Source: Stenotrophomonas sp. (GTDB taxonomy: Bacteria; Pseudomonadota; Gammaproteobacteria; Xanthomonadales; Xanthomonadaceae). Taken from it: DNA of 5,213 bases. The stretch is taken from the NCBI GenBank assembly GCA_003484865.1, contig DMZT01000072.1:798-6010 (forward strand). Direction: 5' to 3'. The translations under genes were made by a program, and so were the position numbers. Below, in pieces: positions 1 to 5,213 of this stretch (position 1 is its first letter; every line of letters starts with the position of its first letter). A model generated the notes under the pieces. That model searched no databases, was not told the origin of the DNA, and worked only from the letters and a program-made list of their open reading frames with translations.

Positions 1-636
1 CGCCCCGGCGCGTGGATGGAAACGCTCAAGCTGGTGCTGGCCTTCCCGATGTACGGCACCGCGATCTGGCTGCTGTGGGTACTGGGCAAGCAGCGCGGCG
101 TGGACGCGATGGCGCTGGTGCTGGGTGGCCTGGTGATCCTGTCGCTGGCGCTGTGGTGGTTCGAGCGCAGCCGCTGGCGCAGTCAGCGTGTGGGCGGCCT
201 GTTGGCCCTGCTGTTGGTCCTTGGCGCGCTGTACCCGATCTGGGGCGTGACCCGCATGGCGCCGCCGGCCAAGGCCGCGCAGGCGGCCAGCGACAACGTG
301 GTGGAGTACTCGCCGCAGATGCTGGACCGGCTGCGCCAGGACAACCGCGTCGTGTTCGTCAACATGACGGCCGACTGGTGCGTGACCTGCAAGGCCAACG
401 AGCGCGCCGTGCTGGGCACCAACGCGTTCCAGGACACCCTGCGCCGGACCAACGCGGTGTACATGCGCGGCGACTACACCAATGTCGACCCGCAGATCAC
501 CGCGTTCCTGGATGAGCACAAGGCCGTCGGTGTGCCGCTGTATGTGGTCTATGGCCCGGGCGCACCGCCGACCGTGCTGCCGACGGTACTGACCCAGGCG
601 CTGGTGGAAGAAGCGCTGCTGCGGACCGCGCGATGA
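1..636 (+). CDS. dsbD: Thiol:disulfide interchange protein DsbD, C-terminal part (5' end outside window)
   Basis: The frame is open from base 1 and reads RPGAWMETLK before the first ATG at 16. That ATG is therefore internal, and the gene starts upstream of the window. The 211 visible residues hold three hydrophobic segments (about residues 11-29, 36-53 and 64-83), then a short linker and a thioredoxin-fold domain (about 100-211). The active site is DWCVTCK, with cysteines at visible residues 127 and 130, and the cis-proline loop is GVPLYVVY near 179. This is the order of the last membrane helices and the periplasmic C-terminal (gamma) domain of DsbD. Known family role: DsbD carries electrons from cytoplasmic thioredoxin across the inner membrane to periplasmic thiol proteins, such as DsbC and CcmG/TlpA-type partners. 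The stop overlaps the start of the next gene by ATGA, indicating an operon. The N-terminal domain and the membrane-core cysteines are not visible, so a ScsB-like or DsbD-2 paralogue cannot be excluded. Confidence 0.9.
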   Translation, partial: RPGAWMETLKLVLAFPMYGTAIWLLWVLGKQRGVDAMALVLGGLVILSLALWWFERSRWRSQRVGGLLALLLVLGALYPIWGVTRMAPPAKAAQAASDNVVEYSPQMLDRLRQDNRVVFVNMTADWCVTCKANERAVLGTNAFQDTLRRTNAVYMRGDYTNVDPQITAFLDEHKAVGVPLYVVYGPGAPPTVLPTVLTQALVEEALLRTAR

Positions 637-1211
637 GCCTGCGGCCACCACGCCGGACGGTCGTGGTGGTCGTGATCGCGGCCGTGCTCGGGATCGGCGC
701 CGGCGTCTGGTTCGCCGGGCATGACGAGCGCCCGGCCAAGGCCCCGCCACCGCCCCGGCCGGTGGTGGTCGCCGCCCAACCGGGTGATCCGATGCCGGCG
801 ATCACCCTGCCGGACCTCCAAGGGCAACCGCAGGACCTGGCCAGCTTCCACGGGCGTCCGCTGCTGATCAACGTCTGGGCCAGCTGGTGCGGCCCGTGCG
901 TGGAGGAAATGCCCGCGCTGACCGCCTTTGCCGATGCCCAGGGCGCGACCGGCGTGCAGGTGCTCGGGCTGGCGCTGGATACGCCCGAGGGCGTGCGCGA
1001 TTTCCTGACCCGCATCCCGGTCGCCTACCCGATCGTGCTCGATACCCCCGGCCCAGCCGACGCCAGCGTGCGGCTGGGCAATGCACAGGGCCTGCTGCCG
1101 TATTCAGTGCTGGTCGATGCGCAGGGGCGCATCGTGAAACAGAAGCTGGGGCCGTTTGCGGCCGGTGAGATCGAGGCCTGGGCACGGCAACGACGCCCGG
1201 GGGATCGGTAA
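633..1211 (+). CDS. TlpA/DsbE-family periplasmic thioredoxin-like thiol:disulfide reductase
   Basis: A 192-residue protein. It has a basic N-terminus (RPPRR) followed by a hydrophobic segment at about residues 9-28, read as an uncleaved signal anchor or signal peptide. A proline/alanine-rich linker (about 34-48) precedes a redoxin domain (about 50-188). That domain shows the TlpA hallmark WASWCGPC, with cysteines at 86 and 89, followed by EEMPAL. The cis-proline loop is LLPYSVLVDAQGRI, with the proline at 157. This fits a periplasm-facing thiol reductase of the TlpA/ResA/DsbE group, which reduces disulfides in partners such as apocytochromes c or other envelope proteins and must itself be re-reduced by DsbD or CcdA. 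The ATG at 633 overlaps the dsbD stop (ATGA) and lacks a well-spaced Shine-Dalgarno; the nearest purine run, GGAAGAAG at 606-613, is too far away. Translation is therefore probably coupled to dsbD, and DsbD is the likely electron donor. The specific substrate cannot be read from the sequence; no cytochrome c maturation gene is in view. Confidence 0.9.
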   Translation: MSLRPPRRTVVVVVIAAVLGIGAGVWFAGHDERPAKAPPPPRPVVVAAQPGDPMPAITLPDLQGQPQDLASFHGRPLLINVWASWCGPCVEEMPALTAFADAQGATGVQVLGLALDTPEGVRDFLTRIPVAYPIVLDTPGPADASVRLGNAQGLLPYSVLVDAQGRIVKQKLGPFAAGEIEAWARQRRPGDR

Positions 1212-1250
1212 CGGTTTGATCGGGATGCCGCGCTGGCCCGCGTTGGGCTA

Positions 1251-1279
1251 TTGACCGCCCCTGCCCTGCACCCAACAAT
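1251..1279 (+). promoter_or_regulatory. Putative sigma70 promoter of the PepSY-diflavin reductase gene
   Basis: TTGACC (1251-1256) matches the -35 consensus at 5 of 6 positions. After a 17-base spacer, AACAAT (1274-1279) matches the -10 consensus at 4 of 6. Transcription would start near 1286, giving a leader of about 54 bases before the ATG at 1340. The site lies in the only sizeable intergenic gap on the plus strand, so the reductase gene need not depend on the dsbD operon promoter. This is a match by eye only. The overlap with the Fur-like palindrome strengthens it. Confidence 0.5.
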
Positions 1280-1298
1280 GACGAGATCCATTCTCATC
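1277..1298 (+). promoter_or_regulatory. Putative Fur box overlapping the -10 and transcription start
   Basis: The 19-mer at 1280-1298, GACGAGATCCATTCTCATC, matches the palindrome AATGAGAATCATTCTCATT at 14 of 19 positions, and its core GAGATCCATTCTCAT matches GAGAATCATTCTCAT at 13 of 15. The register at 1277-1295 matches the classical E. coli consensus at 12 of 19. The right half (ATTCTCAT) is intact and the left half is degenerate. Its place across the -10 and the predicted start is where Fur with Fe2+ normally represses. Iron-repressed control would suit a PepSY-type reductase. No binding data exist here; this is inferred from the sequence and its position. Confidence 0.5.
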
Positions 1299-1339
1299 TA
1301 CAGCCGGGCCTGCTTCGCCTTGCCGCCGGAACCGCCCGC

Positions 1340-3856
1340 ATGTTGAAGACCGTTGTTTTCCAGCTGCACTGGCTGTTGGGCATCACTGCCGGCACCGTGC
1401 TGGCGGTGATGGGCCTGAGCGGGGCCACGCTGGCCTTTGAAGATGAGATCATGCGCGCGGCCAATCCTGCGCTTGCGCAGGTCGTGCAACGCCATGCGGC
1501 CGGCGAGCAGCCGCTGGCGCTCACCGCGCTGTTGCCGCGGTTGCAGCAGGACATGCCACAGCCGTTGCAGCGGCTGCGCGTGGATGCCACCGGGCAGCGC
1601 CTGTCGGTGGCGCGTTTCGACGGCGGCCAGGCGAACTGGCGCTACTTCGATCCGTACACGGGTACCGTGCTGACCGAGCTGAAGGGGCTGGATTTCTTCG
1701 CCTTCGTCGAAGACCTGCACCGCCACCTGGTCAGTGGCGAACGCGGCAGCCTGATCACCGGCAGCTGCGCGATCGCGCTGGTGTTCTTCTGTCTGTCCGG
1801 TCTGTTTCTGCGCTGGCCGCGACGCTGGTGGCACTGGCGCACCTGGCTGGCGGTGGAGTGGTCGCGCAACGGGCGCAGTTTTCTGTGGAGCCTGCACTCG
1901 GTGGTCGGCACCTGGGTCCTGCTGGTCTACCTGATGATCGCGCTGACCGGGCTGTGGTGGTCGTTCGACTGGTACCGCAAGGGCGCCACCACGCTGCTCG
2001 GCGGGGCAGACGCAGAGCAAAGCGAGCGGCGCGCCAGCCGCGGCCCGCTGGATCTGGGCAAGGTGCAGGCGACGCTGTACGGCCTGGAGGGTGTGCGCCG
2101 CGGCTACATCGATCTGCGCTTCCCGGCAACACCGGGCCGCCCGCTGACCAGCCGCGTGCAGGGCGGCGATGCCGCCCATGACCGCGCGCAGGATATCGTC
2201 CAGCTGGATCCGGCCACCGGTGCCCTGCTCGGCTACGCGCCGTACCGCGCCAGGAATGCCGGCGGCAAGATCATCGTCAGTGTGTTCGCATTGCACTCGG
2301 GCAGCTTCTTCGGGCTGCCGGGGCGGGTCATCGTGATGCTGTCCAGCCTGGGCATGCTGGTGTTCTTCATCACCGGCTGGATGCTGTATCTGGACCGCCG
2401 CCGCAAGAAGCGCGAGGTGCGTGCCTCACGGCTGCCTCTCGCGGCGGCCGTCGGCACCGGGCAGCCGTGGCTGGTGGCGTTTGCCAGCCAGAGTGGTTTT
2501 GCCGAACAGCTGGCCTGGCGTACGGCGGCGCAGTTGCAGGCGGCTGGCCTGCCGGTGCACGTCCGGCCGCTCGCGCAGGTGGATACGGCGTTGCTCGCGG
2601 ACACGGACAAGGCCTTGTTCGTCATCAGTACGTTCGGCGATGGCGAAGCGCCGGATGCGGCGCGTGCGTTCGAGCGACGGGTATTGGCGCAGTCCACCGC
2701 GCTGCAGGGCCTGGCGTACGCCGTGCTCGGGCTCGGCGACCGCGAATACCCACGCTTCTGCGGTTTCTCGCGACAGGTGGACAGCTGGCTGGTGGCGCAG
2801 GGTGCGCAACGACTGTTCGCCAGCATCGAGGTGGACCGCACCGATGCCGTGCCGCTGGCGAACTGGCAGCAGCAGCTGGGTGTGCTGACCGGGGTGGAGG
2901 ATCACACCCCGCTGCCGGCACCGGTTGAACTGCACCCCTGGGCGCTGGATGCGCGCGCGCAGCTCAATCCGGGCAGCGCCGCCGGGGCGATCTGGCAGGT
3001 GTCCCTGCGGCCGCCGGCGCACGCGCACTGGCAGGCCGGCGACATCCTGGAGATGGCGCCGCGCCACGCGCGTGCGCATGTGCTGTCGGTGCTGGCTCGC
3101 AACGGTCTGGATCCGCAGGCGCCGGTGACGGTCGATGGACGCATCACGGCATTGGTCGAGGCCGCTGCCGCGCGTGTGCTGCCTGAGACAGCGGAGGCAG
3201 TGGATGCCGCTGCAGCACCCGATGCTGCCCGCTGGCTCGCACGACTGCCTGCGCTGCCGCATCGCGAATACTCGATCGCCTCGGTGCCCGGCGATGGTGC
3301 CGTGCAGTTGGTGATCCGCCTGACCGATCTGCCCGACGGCCGCCACGGACTGGGCTCGGGCTGGTTGTGCGTGCATGCCAGGGAGGCAGACAACATTCAT
3401 GCCCGCGTGCGTCGCAACACCGGCTTCCATCGCCATCCCGAGCACGCCCCGATGCTGCTGATCGGCAACGGCACCGGCATCGCGGGTCTGCGCAGCCTGC
3501 TGCGTGAAGCCGACGCGCAGGGCGATCGCGGGCATTGGCTGGTGTTCGGCGAGCGCACCCGCGCGCACGATTTCCTGTATCGCGAGGAGATCGAGGCGTG
3601 GCGGGCGCAGGGTCACCTCAGCCGTGTGGACCTGGCGTTCTCGCGCGATCCGGACGGCGGCGGCTATGTGCAGGACCGCCTGCGCGCCGCACCGGAGGCA
3701 CTGCGGGCGTGGGTGGACCTGGGCGGCAGCCTCTACGTATGCGGCTCGTTGCACGGCATGGCCGAAGGCGTCGATGCCGTGCTGCGCAAGGTGCTCGGCA
3801 ACGATGCCGTGGATGCCCTGCTCGACGACGGACGCTACCGCCGCGACGTGTACTGA
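1340..3856 (+). CDS. PepSY-domain membrane reductase fused to a CysJ-like NADPH diflavin reductase; probable ferric(-siderophore) reductase
   Basis: An 838-residue inner-membrane fusion. The N-terminal half is of PepSY-associated membrane type, with four hydrophobic helices at about 8-32, 137-158, 184-208 and 326-351. Periplasmic loops lie at about 33-136 and 209-325, and a basic cytoplasmic loop (RWPRRWWHW) follows helix 2. Histidines near helix ends (H10, H127/H129, H186, H319) are candidate haem ligands. After a basic stretch (RRRKKR, 353-358) comes a flavodoxin domain (about 375-515) with an FMN loop ASQSGFAE, STFGDGEAPD (430-439) and LGLGDREY (463-470). The FAD/NADPH part has REYS (642-645), GLGS (670-673), IGNGTGIAGLRSLL (708-721), FGERTRAHDFLY (736-747), AFSRD (766-770), YVQDRL (776-781), YVCGS (799-803) and the CysJ-like end GRYRRDVY. 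Electrons should pass NADPH to FAD to FMN to the membrane part and on to the periplasm. Automated pipelines tend to name such proteins sulfite reductase flavoprotein alpha subunit, but no CysI partner is present and the membrane half argues against that role. The ATG at 1340 begins MLKTVVFQLHW, typical of PepSY membrane proteins; a weak GGA lies 9 bases upstream. The iron substrate is inferred. Confidence 0.88.
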   Translation: MLKTVVFQLHWLLGITAGTVLAVMGLSGATLAFEDEIMRAANPALAQVVQRHAAGEQPLALTALLPRLQQDMPQPLQRLRVDATGQRLSVARFDGGQANWRYFDPYTGTVLTELKGLDFFAFVEDLHRHLVSGERGSLITGSCAIALVFFCLSGLFLRWPRRWWHWRTWLAVEWSRNGRSFLWSLHSVVGTWVLLVYLMIALTGLWWSFDWYRKGATTLLGGADAEQSERRASRGPLDLGKVQATLYGLEGVRRGYIDLRFPATPGRPLTSRVQGGDAAHDRAQDIVQLDPATGALLGYAPYRARNAGGKIIVSVFALHSGSFFGLPGRVIVMLSSLGMLVFFITGWMLYLDRRRKKREVRASRLPLAAAVGTGQPWLVAFASQSGFAEQLAWRTAAQLQAAGLPVHVRPLAQVDTALLADTDKALFVISTFGDGEAPDAARAFERRVLAQSTALQGLAYAVLGLGDREYPRFCGFSRQVDSWLVAQGAQRLFASIEVDRTDAVPLANWQQQLGVLTGVEDHTPLPAPVELHPWALDARAQLNPGSAAGAIWQVSLRPPAHAHWQAGDILEMAPRHARAHVLSVLARNGLDPQAPVTVDGRITALVEAAAARVLPETAEAVDAAAAPDAARWLARLPALPHREYSIASVPGDGAVQLVIRLTDLPDGRHGLGSGWLCVHAREADNIHARVRRNTGFHRHPEHAPMLLIGNGTGIAGLRSLLREADAQGDRGHWLVFGERTRAHDFLYREEIEAWRAQGHLSRVDLAFSRDPDGGGYVQDRLRAAPEALRAWVDLGGSLYVCGSLHGMAEGVDAVLRKVLGNDAVDALLDDGRYRRDVY

Positions 3857-3864
3857 GGTGCACG

Positions 3865-3890
3865 GCGCCGCTCAGGGAAACCAGCGGCGC
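3865..3890. terminator. Inverted repeat at a convergent gene junction, possible weak bidirectional terminator or 3'-end stabiliser
   Basis: Arms GCGCCGCT (3865-3872) and AGCGGCGC (3883-3890) form a perfect 8-bp GC-rich stem with a 10-base loop. The hairpin begins 9 bases after the reductase stop and covers the stop and last codons of the opposing uvrA-like gene. No T-run follows on either strand, so it is not a classical intrinsic terminator. With only 15 bases between the two convergent genes, it is the only structure that could separate their transcripts. GC-rich stems also arise by chance in such DNA. Confidence 0.3.
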
Positions 3891-5213
3891 AGATAGCGCG
3901 CGGTGGCGCCCTGCCTGGCGCGACTGACCTGGGCCGGCGTGCCTTCGGCGACGATCCTGCCGCCCTCCTCGCCCGCGCCCGGCCCCACATCGATCACCCA
4001 GTCCGCGTCGGCGACGACACGCAGGTCGTGCTCGACCACCACCACCGTGTTGCCGGCGTCGACCAGGCCGTGCAGCTGCGTCATCAGCTTGTCCACATCG
4101 GCCGGATGCAGGCCGGTGGTCGGCTCGTCCAGCACATACAGGCTGTTGCCGTGCTGGCTGCGCTGCAGCTCGGTGGCCAGCTTGATCCGCTGCGCCTCCC
4201 CACCGGACAATTCCGTGGCCGGCTGGCCCAGACGCAGATAGCCCAGGCCGATATCCCGCAGCAGTTGCAGCGGCCGCTGCACGGGCGGCTCGTCGGCGAA
4301 GAACGCCAACGCCTCCTCCACCGTCATCGCCAGCACCTGCGCGATGTTGCGGCCGTTCCATTGCACCTCCAGGGTCTTGGCGTTGTAGCGCTGACCATGG
4401 CAGGTCGGGCACGGCGCATAGACGCTGGGCATGAACAACAACTCGACGTGGACGAAGCCCTCGCCCTCGCAGGTTTCACAGCGGCCTGCCGCGACGTTGA
4501 AGGAGAAGCGGCCGACGGTGTAGCGGCGCGCCTTGGCCGCGCGCGTGCCGGCGAACAGACGGCGCACATGATCGAACAGCCCCGTATACGTGGCCAGGTT
4601 GGAGCGCGGCGTGCGCCCGATCGGCTTCTGGTCGACGTTGACCAGGCGCTTGATCGCCTTGGCCCCGTTCAACCGGCCACGGGTCCGTTCGATGCGGCTG
4701 GGCTGCGGCAGCTCGCTGTCGAGCTCTTCGATCACCGGCTCCTGCCCCAGGTGCTCGCCGACCAGCTCGACCAGCGCCTGGCTGACCAGACTCGACTTGC
4801 CCGAGCCGGAGACACCGGTCACCGCCGTGAACGCCCCAAGCGGAAAACGTGTATCCACGCCATGCAGGTTGTTGCGGTGAACGCCCTGCAGGCCCAGCCA
4901 GCCGGACGGCGCGCGCGGCGTGCGGCGCGGGCCGGCACCGCTCTGGAACAGATACGGCGCGGTGACCGAGGCCTTGATCGTGCGCAGGCCCTCGGGTGGT
5001 CCGCTGTAGAGCACCTGGCCACCGTGCTGACCGGCACCCGGGCCGACATCCACCAGCCAGTCCGCGCGGCGCAGCATCTCCAGATCATGCTCCACCACGA
5101 ACAGCGTGTTGCCGCCAGCCTTGAGCTGGGCCAGTGCGTCGTACAGGGCCTCGCCATCGGCGGGATGCAGGCCGGCGGTGGGCTCATCGAGCACGTACAC
5201 GACGCCGAACAGG
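3872..5213 (-). CDS. UvrA-family excinuclease ABC ATPase, C-terminal part (5' end beyond right edge); probably a UvrA2-like paralogue
   Basis: The frame is open through the right edge (LFGVVYVLDEP...), so the GTG at 5200 is internal and the start is missing; about 446 residues are visible. First come the Walker B/D-loop (VYVLDEPTAGLHP) and H-loop (VVEHDLEML) of the first ABC module. The second module has a Walker A, GVSGSGKSS (4790-4816), then VDQKPIGRTPRSNLATYTG and GRFSFNV. A zinc module CxxC-19-CxxC lies at 4400-4480, the ABC signature LSGGEAQR at 4187-4210, and the second LYVLDEPTTGLH and VVVVEHD follow. This is the UvrA layout: a DNA-binding ATPase dimer that finds bulky lesions and loads UvrB in nucleotide excision repair. 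Features suggesting the paralogue class: EHDL rather than the usual EHDE at the first H-loop, a stretch after Walker A that looks about a dozen residues longer than the housekeeping protein as I recall it, and the LHPADVDKLM...DADWVIDVGPGAGEEGG ending. Paralogues of this kind often lack the UvrB-binding domain, which would lie outside this window. It converges on the reductase gene with a 15-base gap and appears functionally unrelated to it. Confidence 0.9.
   Translation of the reverse strand, partial: LFGVVYVLDEPTAGLHPADGEALYDALAQLKAGGNTLFVVEHDLEMLRRADWLVDVGPGAGQHGGQVLYSGPPEGLRTIKASVTAPYLFQSGAGPRRTPRAPSGWLGLQGVHRNNLHGVDTRFPLGAFTAVTGVSGSGKSSLVSQALVELVGEHLGQEPVIEELDSELPQPSRIERTRGRLNGAKAIKRLVNVDQKPIGRTPRSNLATYTGLFDHVRRLFAGTRAAKARRYTVGRFSFNVAAGRCETCEGEGFVHVELLFMPSVYAPCPTCHGQRYNAKTLEVQWNGRNIAQVLAMTVEEALAFFADEPPVQRPLQLLRDIGLGYLRLGQPATELSGGEAQRIKLATELQRSQHGNSLYVLDEPTTGLHPADVDKLMTQLHGLVDAGNTVVVVEHDLRVVADADWVIDVGPGAGEEGGRIVAEGTPAQVSRARQGATARYLRRWFP

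Noticed and set aside
12..515. Overlapping plus-strand frame of 167 residues at the left edge
   Set aside because: The sequence is Gly/Arg/Ala/Pro-rich and low in complexity, out of frame with dsbD, whose helices and CxxC motif are unmistakable.
1212..1250. Possible intrinsic terminator after the TlpA-like gene
   Set aside because: Only 4-bp stems (for example CGGG with CCCG at about 1221-1240) can be drawn, with no T-run, so this is not supportable as a terminator.
1298..2296. Long minus-strand open frame (332 residues) opposite the PepSY half
   Set aside because: The translation is rich in Q, A, R and H with no recognisable motif, typical of an antisense shadow in GC-rich DNA. The plus strand here has clear domain motifs.
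2426..3754. Minus-strand open frame of 442 residues opposite the flavin domains
   Set aside because: It lies wholly within the diflavin coding sequence and has shadow-like composition, no family motifs and no promoter or ribosome site that I could see.
1340..3856. Assignment as CysJ, the sulfite reductase flavoprotein
   Set aside because: The C-terminal half is CysJ-like, but the PepSY membrane half, shortened FAD region, lack of a cysI neighbour and Fur-like operator point to a membrane reductase for iron.
3618..4412. Minus-strand frame of 264 residues overlapping the uvrA-like gene
   Set aside because: It is a frame-shifted shadow of the UvrA frame. The real frame holds the ABC signature and Walker motifs without interruption.

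Overview
This is a GC-rich, densely coding window with no mobile-element, CRISPR or RNA-gene signal. The proteins and the codon bias toward G/C in third positions fit a gammaproteobacterium of the Xanthomonadaceae type (Stenotrophomonas, Xanthomonas or a relative). That placement comes from protein resemblance and composition only; no marker gene is present.

Layout. Positions 1-636 (+) hold the 3' end of a DsbD-type transmembrane thiol:disulfide reductase: its last membrane helices and C-terminal thioredoxin domain. A TlpA/DsbE-like, membrane-anchored thioredoxin (633-1211, +) overlaps it by ATGA, so the two are probably co-translated. A 128-base intergenic region follows. It carries a plausible sigma70 promoter (TTGACC, 17-base spacer, AACAAT) overlapped by a Fur-box-like palindrome. 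Positions 1340-3856 (+) encode an 838-residue fusion of a four-helix PepSY-type membrane reductase with a CysJ-like FMN/FAD/NADPH diflavin reductase. Only 15 bases later, and convergent, is the 3' part of a UvrA-family ABC ATPase (3872 to beyond the right edge, -). A perfect 8-bp inverted repeat spans the junction.

How the genes fit together. Both complete plus-strand transcription units concern moving reducing power across the inner membrane. DsbD takes electrons from cytoplasmic thioredoxin and passes them as thiols to periplasmic partners, probably including the adjacent TlpA-like protein. The PepSY-diflavin fusion looks like a one-polypeptide NADPH-to-periplasm route, probably used to reduce ferric siderophores or another ferric substrate; the Fur-like operator supports an iron role. 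The UvrA-like gene is an unrelated DNA-damage or ABC-ATPase neighbour on the other strand. The fusion reductase and its control region are the most interesting part of the window.
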